A stretch of DNA of 34,914 nt from contig CAJTSD010000038.1 in NCBI GenBank assembly GCA_910578795.1, positions 1 through 34,914 of the forward strand. The letters are read 5' to 3'. Origin of the DNA: an uncultured Lachnospiraceae bacterium (GTDB lineage: Bacteria > Bacillota > Clostridia > Lachnospirales > Lachnospiraceae). This document shows positions 16,562 to 23,950 of the stretch, piece after piece (within the stretch, counting starts at the first letter, position 1; each line of letters opens with the position of its first letter). A program made the translations under genes and the position numbers. The notes beneath the pieces were generated by a model. That model saw only the letters and a list, made by a program, of their open reading frames with translations. It did no database searches and was not told the origin of the DNA.

Positions 16562-18229
16562 ATGAGAAGTGATAATGTAAAAAAGGGAATGCAGCAGGCA
16601 CCCCATAGAAGTCTTTTTAATGCGCTCGGGTTTACGGAGGAGGAAATGAACAAGCCGATGGTCGGTATTGTCAGCTCCTATAATGAGATTGTTCCCGGGC
16701 ATATGAATCTTGATAAAATTGTAAACGCCGTAAAGCTCGGCGTGGCGGAAGCAGGCGGCGTGCCTGTCGTATTTCCGGCAATCGCTGTGTGTGACGGGAT
16801 TGCGATGGGACACATCGGCATGAAATATTCGCTTGTGACAAGGGATTTGATTGCCGATTCGACGGAGGCAATGGCATTAGCGCACCAGTTCGATGCGCTT
16901 GTTATGGTGCCAAACTGCGATAAAAATGTACCGGGACTTTTGATGGCGGCAGCGCGTATCAATGTGCCGACGGTATTTGTATCAGGCGGTCCAATGCTTG
17001 CAGGACACGTGAAGGGACAGAAGAGAAGCCTTTCTTCGATGTTTGAGGCGGTCGGCTCTTATGCTGCAGGAACGATGACCGAAGAGGACGTATGCGAGTT
17101 TGAGAATAAGACTTGCCCGACGTGCGGCTCATGCTCCGGTATGTATACGGCAAATTCGATGAACTGCCTTACGGAAGCGCTTGGCATGGGATTACAGGGC
17201 AACGGCACAATCCCTGCGGTGTATTCGGAGCGTATCAAGCTTGCAAAGCACGCGGGAATGGCGGTAATGGAGCTGTTAAAAAAGAATATCTGTCCGCGTG
17301 ACATTATGACAAAAGAAGCGGTGTTAAATGCGCTGACGGTGGATATGGCGCTTGGCTGTTCGACGAACTCCATGCTGCATTTGCCGGCGATTGCGCATGA
17401 AATCGGCTTTGATTTTGACATTGCGTTTGCAAATGACATTAGCGAAAAGACGCCGAATTTATGTCATCTTGCACCTGCAGGTCCGACTTACATGGAGGAT
17501 TTGAATGAGGCGGGCGGCGTGTATGCCGTGATGAACCAGCTTGCACAGCTTGGACTTTTGAATACGGACTGCATGACGGTTACGGGAAAGACGATTGGAG
17601 AAAATATTCAAGGCGTAAAAAATAAAAATCCAGAGGTTATCAGACCGAACGATAATCCATATAGTAAAACAGGCGGTCTTGCCGTATTGAAGGGCAATTT
17701 AGCACCTGACGGAAGCGTTGTAAAGCGTTCGGCGGTTGCATCGGAGATGCTGGTGCATGAAGGTCCGGCGCGCGTGTTTGAGTGCGAGGAGGACGCGATT
17801 GAGGCAATTAAGGGTGGAAAGATTGTGGCAGGCGATGTCGTGGTAATCCGCTATGAAGGTCCCAAGGGCGGTCCGGGTATGCGTGAGATGTTAAATCCGA
17901 CATCGGCGATTGCAGGCATGGGGCTTGGCTCAACGGTTGCACTGATTACGGACGGACGGTTTTCCGGTGCGTCAAGGGGGGCGTCGATTGGTCATGTTTC
18001 GCCGGAGGCAGCGGTTTGCGGACCGATTGCATTGGTGGAAGAAGGAGATATGATTTCAATTAATATTCCGGAATATTCATTGAATGTCAAGGTTTCGGAC
18101 GAGGAGCTTGCAGCGCGCAGGGCGAACTGGCAGCCGAGGGAGCCGAAGATTACGACGGGCTATCTTGCAAGGTACAGAGAGCTTGTGACAAGCGGTAACA
18201 GGGGTGCGATTTTGGAAATTCCAGTGTGA
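16562..18229 (+). CDS. ilvD: Dihydroxy-acid dehydratase
   Basis: A 555-residue Fe-S enzyme making the 2-oxo acid precursors of valine, leucine and isoleucine. Motifs: VGIVSSYNEIVPGHMNLD, the cluster ligands in PNCDKNVPG and CPTCGSCSGMYTANSMNCL, GCSTNSMLH, and the C-terminal ALITDGRFSGASRGASIGHVSPEA. Full family length with a good ribosome site (AAAGGAG). Its stop codon lies inside the first arm of a tandem-hairpin element that separates it from ilvB. Confidence 0.97.
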   Translation: MRSDNVKKGMQQAPHRSLFNALGFTEEEMNKPMVGIVSSYNEIVPGHMNLDKIVNAVKLGVAEAGGVPVVFPAIAVCDGIAMGHIGMKYSLVTRDLIADSTEAMALAHQFDALVMVPNCDKNVPGLLMAAARINVPTVFVSGGPMLAGHVKGQKRSLSSMFEAVGSYAAGTMTEEDVCEFENKTCPTCGSCSGMYTANSMNCLTEALGMGLQGNGTIPAVYSERIKLAKHAGMAVMELLKKNICPRDIMTKEAVLNALTVDMALGCSTNSMLHLPAIAHEIGFDFDIAFANDISEKTPNLCHLAPAGPTYMEDLNEAGGVYAVMNQLAQLGLLNTDCMTVTGKTIGENIQGVKNKNPEVIRPNDNPYSKTGGLAVLKGNLAPDGSVVKRSAVASEMLVHEGPARVFECEEDAIEAIKGGKIVAGDVVVIRYEGPKGGPGMREMLNPTSAIAGMGLGSTVALITDGRFSGASRGASIGHVSPEAAVCGPIALVEEGDMISINIPEYSLNVKVSDEELAARRANWQPREPKITTGYLARYRELVTSGNRGAILEIPV

Positions 18230-18313
18230 AGAGAATTTCTAAGTCTGCAAAAGACGCGGACTAAGAAATTCTAAAGCTTCACACGGCAAATTTGGGCGTA
18301 AGCCCAAATTCGC
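18224..18313 (+). repeat. Tandem-hairpin intergenic element, copy 1
   Basis: Two adjacent hairpins. The first pairs GTGTGAAG (18224-18231) with CTTCACAC (18277-18284) and continues inward with AGAATTTCT/AGAAATTCT; it includes the ilvD stop codon. The second is GCAAATTTGGGC (18286-18297), loop GTAA, GCCCAAATTCGC (18302-18313), followed by GAAT. The same arrangement occurs after serC. There is no T-run, so a simple terminator is unlikely. Confidence 0.7.
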
Positions 18314-18345
18314 GAATGTATGTTTTTTATAAAGGAGAATGATCA

Positions 18346-20025
18346 ATGCAGTTGACAGGTTCACAGATTGTAATTGAATGTCTGAAGGAGCAGGGGGTAG
18401 ATACCGTATTTGGGTATCCCGGCGGTTCGATTTTAAATATTTACGATGAATTATATAAACATAGCGACGAGATAAAACATATCCTGACTTCCCACGAACA
18501 GGGCGCGTCCCATGCCGCGGACGGCTATGCGCGCGCGACGGGCAAGGTTGGCGTGTGCTTTGCGACAAGCGGTCCGGGCGCTACGAATTTGGTGACCGGT
18601 ATTGCTACGGCATACATGGATTCCGTGCCGATGGTTGCGATTACCGCAAATGTGACGTTGCCTTTGCTTGGCAAGGACTCGTTTCAGGAGGTTGACATTG
18701 CGGGTGTAACCATGCCGATTACAAAGCACGGGTATATTGTTAAAGATGTAACAAAACTTGCCGATACCATCAGGGAGGCGTTTAAAATTGTAAAATCCGG
18801 CAGACCGGGACCTGTTTTGGTTGACATCACAAAGGACGCAACGGCAAATAAGTGCGAATTTACGCCTGTGAAGCCGGAAGCGCCTGCACTTAAGAATTCT
18901 TATAGCGAGCAGGATATTGACGTGGCGTTGGAGTTAATCCGGAACGCAGAAAAACCGTACATTTATCTTGGCGGTGGCGCGATTATTTCCAATGCGTCGA
19001 GAGAGGTGAAGGAGTTCGCGGAGAAAATCCAGGCTCCGGTTTGCGATACACTGATGGCAAAGGGCGCATTTGACGCAAAGAGTGCACTGTATACCGGAAT
19101 GATTGGTATGCACGGCACAAAGACTTCAAACTATGGCGTCAGCCAGTGTGATTTGCTGATTGCGCTCGGCGCGCGGTTTTCTGACCGTGTAATCGGTAAT
19201 CCCAAGAAGTTTGCGGAGAATGCGAAAATTTTGCAGATTGACATTGACGCGGCGGAGGTTAACAAAAACATTAAGACGGACGCGGCGGTTATTGGCGATT
19301 TAAAGACGGTTTTAAAGGAGCTGAACAGTAAGTTAGAGCAGCAGAACCATGATGCATGGATTGCACAGATTCAGGATATGAAAGCAAAGTATCCGTTAAA
19401 ATATGAGTCCGATAAGCTGACCTGCCCGTATGTGATTGAGGAGCTTGACCGCATTACGAAGGGTGAGGCGATTATCTCGACGGACGTTGGACAGCATCAG
19501 ATGTGGGCGGCGCAGTTTTATCAGTACACGCAGCCGCGCACCTTCCTTTCTTCGGGAGGACTTGGGACGATGGGCTACGGGCTTGGCGCGTGTATCGGCG
19601 CGAAGGTTGGAAAGCCTGAGAAAATCTGCGTTAATATTGCGGGCGACGGGTGTTTCCGCATGAACATGAACGAGCTTGCGACGGCAAGCAGATACAATAT
19701 TCCGATTATTCAGATTGTGATTAACAATCATGTGCTTGGTATGGTGCGGCAGTGGCAGACGCTGTTTTATGAGAAACGGTATTCGCAGACGGTGCTGACA
19801 GACAAGGTTGATTTCGTGAAGGTTTCAGAGGGACTTGGCTGCGAGGCAATCCGCGTGACGACACGTGAGGAGGTTGCGCCTGCGATTGAGAAGGCGATTG
19901 CGCTGCAAAAGCCGGTTGTGATTGAGTGCGTGATTGAGGAGGACGACAAGGTATTTCCGATGGTTCCGGCAGGAGCGCCAATCAGTGATGCCTTTGATGC
20001 AGATGATTTGAACAACAGACAATAG
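18346..20025 (+). CDS. ilvB: Acetolactate synthase, large catalytic subunit
   Basis: A 559-residue ThDP enzyme condensing pyruvate to acetolactate (or with 2-oxobutyrate) in branched-chain amino-acid synthesis. Motifs: FGYPGGSILNIYDEL, SHEQGASHAADGYAR (catalytic E51), GPGATNLVTGIATAYMDS, the central FAD/ThDP domain with ALGARFSDRV, and the ThDP-Mg motif GDGCFRMNMNELATASRYN with downstream NNHVLGMVRQWQ, all typical of biosynthetic AHAS. No regulatory subunit gene (ilvN/ilvH) is adjacent. Ribosome site AAAGGAGAATG lies just upstream of ATG 18346. Confidence 0.95.
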   Translation: MQLTGSQIVIECLKEQGVDTVFGYPGGSILNIYDELYKHSDEIKHILTSHEQGASHAADGYARATGKVGVCFATSGPGATNLVTGIATAYMDSVPMVAITANVTLPLLGKDSFQEVDIAGVTMPITKHGYIVKDVTKLADTIREAFKIVKSGRPGPVLVDITKDATANKCEFTPVKPEAPALKNSYSEQDIDVALELIRNAEKPYIYLGGGAIISNASREVKEFAEKIQAPVCDTLMAKGAFDAKSALYTGMIGMHGTKTSNYGVSQCDLLIALGARFSDRVIGNPKKFAENAKILQIDIDAAEVNKNIKTDAAVIGDLKTVLKELNSKLEQQNHDAWIAQIQDMKAKYPLKYESDKLTCPYVIEELDRITKGEAIISTDVGQHQMWAAQFYQYTQPRTFLSSGGLGTMGYGLGACIGAKVGKPEKICVNIAGDGCFRMNMNELATASRYNIPIIQIVINNHVLGMVRQWQTLFYEKRYSQTVLTDKVDFVKVSEGLGCEAIRVTTREEVAPAIEKAIALQKPVVIECVIEEDDKVFPMVPAGAPISDAFDADDLNNRQ

Positions 20026-20047
20026 TATAAATCGTATAGAAAACAAC

Positions 20048-21469
20048 ATGAAAAAAATACTGTTTCGATTATTTGGTACGGTGCTTGTGATGGCTGCGCT
20101 TTTGGCGGCGGCTGTCACTGCGCTGAATGAACTTTACTATCAAAATGTATTTCCGATGGGCGTATGGATTAACGGGATTTACTGTACTGGAATGACGCCG
20201 CAGGAGGTGGCGGCGCGGTTGGACGCCGACGCAGAGGGTGATTTTAAAAGCGTCAACATACATACCCTTGACGGTTTGGTACATACAATACAACTGGACG
20301 CGTATGGGGTGAGCGCTTCGTACGCGCCTGTCGTGGAGAAGCTTTATCATCAGAACAGAGGCTATTCGTGGCTTGCTCATTTTGCAGGGAGCGCTGATTA
20401 TCAGGTTGCGCCCGAATATAGCTATGACCTGGCGTTAATGAAGGAAAGGCTTGGTGAACTGGATTGGCTCAATGAGCGGCTTTACAATCCTGCAAATTCT
20501 GTTTCCATTGTAAAGAGTGCGGCGGCGGGATATATTCTTGTAGACGAAACAAAGGATTTACTTTTGAAGGAGAATGCGGTAGAATTGATTTGCGAAGGAA
20601 TTGTTAATGAATTAACAGATATAGACCTTTCGGCAGAGGAAAACAAAAAGCAATGCTACCAATCCATACCATATACGGACGAAATGAAGGATACGCTTGC
20701 GAAATGGGAAGGTGTCCGGGATTTTCAGGGCTTTCAAATGACGTATTTGTTCGGAGACCGGCAGGAAGTGATTGATGAGAATGTAGTGTGCGACTGGATT
20801 GCGCTTGACGAGAACGGAAGCATAGTATATGACGAGGACAATCAGCCGGTGCTTGATACGTCGCTCATACAGGAATATGTGGAATATCTGTCCGCGACGT
20901 ATGATACGGTGGGCGTGGAACGGGAGTTTCAGGCGACAAGCGGAAAGCGTGTAACGGTTGCAGGAGGCAATTACGGAAATGCGATTGATACCGAGGAAGA
21001 GTATGCGTTTTTACTCAATGCCTTTTTAAACGGCGAGAGCGGTACAAGAGTGCCGAAGTACCGGACGGAGGTTTGGGAAAAGGGCGCGGATGACATTGGC
21101 GACACGTATGTTGAGGTTGATATGGGCGAGCAGCATATGTATTATTATAAAGACGGTGCGCTGATGATTGATACGCCTGTTGTGACGGGAAATCACGCAA
21201 GGGGCTGGGATACGCCGGCGAAGGTATGCCATGTCTATTTCAAGCAGCAAAACAGGGTACTTCGGGGCAGAAATTACGCGACGCCCGTGAAATACTGGAT
21301 GGCGGTGGACGGCAATATCGGCATTCACGACGCGACTTGGCGCAAGGAGTTTGGCGGGGATATTTACCTGACGGACGGTTCGCACGGGTGCATTAACACA
21401 CCGCTTGAGATTATGAGCGAGTTGTATGAGATTGTGGAAAAAGGAACGCCTGTTATTTTATTTAATTAG
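20048..21469 (+). CDS. L,D-transpeptidase (YkuD domain) with peptidoglycan-binding region
   Basis: A 473-residue protein with one N-terminal membrane anchor or uncleaved signal (about residues 8-28), then a long extracytoplasmic region containing a PG_binding_4-like segment (about 30-330, beginning VWINGIYCTGMTPQEVAARL), then a C-terminal YkuD catalytic domain. The active-site pattern is complete: H427 in IGIHDATW and the nucleophile C448 in DGSHGCINTP. It should form 3-3 cross-links or attach proteins to peptidoglycan outside the membrane. It begins 22 bases after ilvB with a weak ribosome site, so cotranscription is possible but the functions are unrelated. Confidence 0.9.
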   Translation: MKKILFRLFGTVLVMAALLAAAVTALNELYYQNVFPMGVWINGIYCTGMTPQEVAARLDADAEGDFKSVNIHTLDGLVHTIQLDAYGVSASYAPVVEKLYHQNRGYSWLAHFAGSADYQVAPEYSYDLALMKERLGELDWLNERLYNPANSVSIVKSAAAGYILVDETKDLLLKENAVELICEGIVNELTDIDLSAEENKKQCYQSIPYTDEMKDTLAKWEGVRDFQGFQMTYLFGDRQEVIDENVVCDWIALDENGSIVYDEDNQPVLDTSLIQEYVEYLSATYDTVGVEREFQATSGKRVTVAGGNYGNAIDTEEEYAFLLNAFLNGESGTRVPKYRTEVWEKGADDIGDTYVEVDMGEQHMYYYKDGALMIDTPVVTGNHARGWDTPAKVCHVYFKQQNRVLRGRNYATPVKYWMAVDGNIGIHDATWRKEFGGDIYLTDGSHGCINTPLEIMSELYEIVEKGTPVILFN

Positions 21470-21487
21470 TTTTGGTTCGGAAATATT

Positions 21488-21599
21488 CAACATCAAAATG
21501 TTGTATATATAGAAACGGGGAGTTTCCCCCAATTTAATGAGAAATCAGGAGGAAAATTCCTCTGCTCCTGTAGGGACAGTCGCATTTTTCTTCGAAAAA
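21488..21599 (+). promoter_or_regulatory. Highly structured leader of serC-serA
   Basis: The 146-base gap before serC contains successive hairpins: CAACAT/ATGTTG (21488-21503), GGGGA/TCCCC (21517-21529), CAGGAG (21546-21551) with CTCCTG (21565-21570), a competing GAGGA/TCCTC pairing (21549-21562), and TTTTTC/GAAAAA (21585-21599) directly before the ribosome site AAGGAGG (21601-21607). The two middle pairings exclude each other, as in attenuators. No known riboswitch consensus was recognised and no clear promoter boxes were found. Confidence 0.45.
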
Positions 21600-21615
21600 C
21601 AAGGAGGAATTAAAA

Positions 21616-22695
21616 GTGGCAAGAGTGTATAACTTTTCAGCAGGTCCGGCAGTTTTACCTGAAGAAGTGTTGAAAGAAGCGGCAGACGAGATGTTAGATT
21701 ACATGGGAACCGGAATGTCGGTTATGGAAATGAGCCATCGTTCGAAGGCGTACGACACGATTATCAAGGAGGCTGAGGCGGATTTAAGGGAGCTTATGAA
21801 TATTCCCGACAATTACAAGGTGCTGTTTTTACAGGGCGGCGCAAGCCAGCAGTTTGCGATGATTCCGATGAATTTGATGAAGAACGGCGTTGCGGACTAT
21901 ATCGTGACAGGACAGTGGGCGAAGAAGGCATATCAGGAGGCTTGCATTTACGGCAAGGCAAACAAGATTGCTTCTAGTGAAGACAAAACGTTTTCTTACA
22001 TACCGGATTGTTCGGATTTGCCGATTTCCGAGGACGCGGATTATGTTTATATCTGTGAAAACAATACAATTTACGGAACAAAGTTTAAGACGCTTCCGAA
22101 CACAAAGGGAAAGACGCTTGTGGCGGACGTTTCTTCATGCTTTTTGTCAGAGCCTGTTGACGTGACAAAGTACGGCGTGATTTACGGCGGTGTTCAGAAG
22201 AATATCGGACCTGCCGGCGTGGTCATTGTCATTATCAGGGAGGATTTAATTACGGACGACGTGCTTGCCGGGACGCCGACCATGCTAAAATATAAGACGC
22301 ATGCGGACAATGACTCGCTCTACAATACACCGCCTGCATATGGTATTTATATCTGCGGCAAGGTATTCAAGTGGCTTAAGAAAATGGGCGGACTTGAGAA
22401 GATGAAGGAATACAACGAGAAGAAGGCTAAGATTTTATATGATTTCCTGGACGAGAGTAAGCTTTTTAAGGGTACAGTCAGAAAAGAAGATCGTTCGCTG
22501 ATGAACGTACCGTTTGTTACGGGAAATGAGGAACTTGATGCGAAGTTTGTAAAAGAAGCAAAAGAGGCAGGCTTTGAGAACCTGAAGGGACACAGAACCG
22601 TTGGAGGCATGAGGGCAAGCATTTACAATGCAATGCCGATTGAGGGTGTGGAGAAGCTTGTGGAGTTTATGAAAAAGTTTGAGGAGTCAATGTGA
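21616..22695 (+). CDS. serC: Phosphoserine aminotransferase
   Basis: A 359-residue PLP enzyme starting at GTG 21616 (ribosome site AAGGAGG), with the N-terminal signature VYNFSAGPAVLPEEVL. The PLP-binding lysine is K195 in YGGVQKNIGPAG; other blocks are FLQGGASQQFAMIPMN, ADVSSCFLSEP and GHRTVGGMRASIYNAMP. It converts 3-phosphohydroxypyruvate and glutamate to phosphoserine and 2-oxoglutarate. serA, the preceding pathway step, lies 75 bases downstream, separated by the second copy of the tandem-hairpin element. Confidence 0.96.
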   Translation: MARVYNFSAGPAVLPEEVLKEAADEMLDYMGTGMSVMEMSHRSKAYDTIIKEAEADLRELMNIPDNYKVLFLQGGASQQFAMIPMNLMKNGVADYIVTGQWAKKAYQEACIYGKANKIASSEDKTFSYIPDCSDLPISEDADYVYICENNTIYGTKFKTLPNTKGKTLVADVSSCFLSEPVDVTKYGVIYGGVQKNIGPAGVVIVIIREDLITDDVLAGTPTMLKYKTHADNDSLYNTPPAYGIYICGKVFKWLKKMGGLEKMKEYNEKKAKILYDFLDESKLFKGTVRKEDRSLMNVPFVTGNEELDAKFVKEAKEAGFENLKGHRTVGGMRASIYNAMPIEGVEKLVEFMKKFEESM

Positions 22696-22742
22696 AAAAT
22701 AAATTTTTCACATTGCAAATTTGAGCCTCTGCTCAAATTTGC
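22688..22742 (+). repeat. Tandem-hairpin intergenic element, copy 2
   Basis: First hairpin: CAATGTGAAAAA (22688-22699), loop TAAA, TTTTTCACATTG (22704-22715), a perfect 12-bp stem that includes the serC stop codon. Second hairpin: GCAAATTTGAGC (22715-22726), loop CTCT, GCTCAAATTTGC (22731-22742), also perfect, followed by GAATT. Order, position over the stop codon and second-hairpin sequence match the element after ilvD. Confidence 0.75.
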
Positions 22743-22770
22743 GAATTGAGAAAGGAGCAAGGGTGTCAAA

Positions 22771-23934
22771 ATGTATCAGTATCATTGTCTGAATCCGATT
22801 TCGAATATCGGGTTATCAAGATTTACGGAAGAGTATCAGAAAACGGACAGCATGGAGAATGCAGAGGGTGTGCTTGTAAGAAGCGCGGCAATGCATGAAA
22901 TGGAGCTGCCAAAGAAGCTGCTTGCGGTGGCAAGAGCGGGTGCGGGAACAAACAATATTCCGCTTGAGAAGTGCGCAGAGCAGGGCATTGTGGTATTTAA
23001 CACACCAGGCGCAAATGCAAACGGTGTCAAGGAGCTTGTGATTGCAGGGATGCTGCTTGCGTCAAGAGATGTGACTGGCGGTATTGACTGGGTGAAGGCG
23101 AATGCTGATGTGGAGACCGTCGGCAAGGACGCGGAGAAGGCAAAGAAGAATTTTGCAGGTACGGAAATTTACGGGAAAAGGCTTGGTATCATCGGACTTG
23201 GCGCAATCGGTATCCGTGTGGCAAACGCGGCGGTAGCGCTTGGCATGGAAGTATACGGATATGACCCGTATCTTTCGGTGGATGCGGCGCTTAAATTGAC
23301 CAGAGAGGTCAAGCATGTAAAAAATGTAGACGATATTTATACGGACTGCGATTACATTACCGTGCATGTGCCCCTGATGGACGCGACAAAGGGCATGATT
23401 GACGCTGCGGCAATCGAGAAGATGAAAGAGGGCGTGATTGTTTTAAATTTTGCGAGGGACCAGCTTGTAAATGAGAAGGATATGGTTGCCGCACTTGAGG
23501 CAGGCAAGGTAAGAAAGTATGTTTCTGATTTCCCGAACCCGACAACGGCGGGAACAAAGGGTTGTATTGTAATTCCGCACCTTGGCGCTTCCACGGAGGA
23601 GTCGGAGGACAATTGTGCCATGATGGCGGTAGATGAGCTGATGGATTACCTTGAGAACGGTAATATCAGAAACAGCGTGAACTATCCGGCGTGCGATATG
23701 GGCGTGTGCTCGAATGTGGGCAGGGTTGCGGTTCTGCACAAGAATATTGCAAACATGATTACGCAGTTTACGGCGGCGTTTGGCGAGGCTGGCATTAATA
23801 TCAGCGATATGACGAATAAGTCAAGAGGCGAGTATGCGTACACGCTGATGGATATTGCGGCAGCAGCAGATGAGAAGATTCTTACGCGCTTGAACAGCAT
23901 TGACGGCGTGTTCCGTGTACGGGTTGTAAAATAA
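22771..23934 (+). CDS. serA: D-3-phosphoglycerate dehydrogenase with ACT domain
   Basis: A 387-residue NAD-dependent dehydrogenase, first step of serine synthesis. The substrate domain comes first (RAGAGTNNIPLEKCAEQGI), then the NAD domain with GLGAIGIRVANAAVALGM, catalytic R229 in NFARDQLVN and H270 in IPHLGASTEESEDN. The C-terminal 70 residues form an ACT domain (likely serine sensing). The catalytic Glu normally found in DVFxxEP is absent: the segment is shortened to DFPNP (residues 253-257). Ribosome site AAAGGAGCAAGG precedes ATG 22771. The pairing with serC supports the call despite the unusual active-site loop. Confidence 0.92.
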   Translation: MYQYHCLNPISNIGLSRFTEEYQKTDSMENAEGVLVRSAAMHEMELPKKLLAVARAGAGTNNIPLEKCAEQGIVVFNTPGANANGVKELVIAGMLLASRDVTGGIDWVKANADVETVGKDAEKAKKNFAGTEIYGKRLGIIGLGAIGIRVANAAVALGMEVYGYDPYLSVDAALKLTREVKHVKNVDDIYTDCDYITVHVPLMDATKGMIDAAAIEKMKEGVIVLNFARDQLVNEKDMVAALEAGKVRKYVSDFPNPTTAGTKGCIVIPHLGASTEESEDNCAMMAVDELMDYLENGNIRNSVNYPACDMGVCSNVGRVAVLHKNIANMITQFTAAFGEAGINISDMTNKSRGEYAYTLMDIAAAADEKILTRLNSIDGVFRVRVVK

Positions 23935-23950
23935 TCAGAATATATGGAAT

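Noticed and set aside
21571..21584. TAGGGACAGTCGC before serC resembling a T-box sequence
   Set aside because: It does not match the AGGGTGGNACCGCG consensus and no specifier stem was found.
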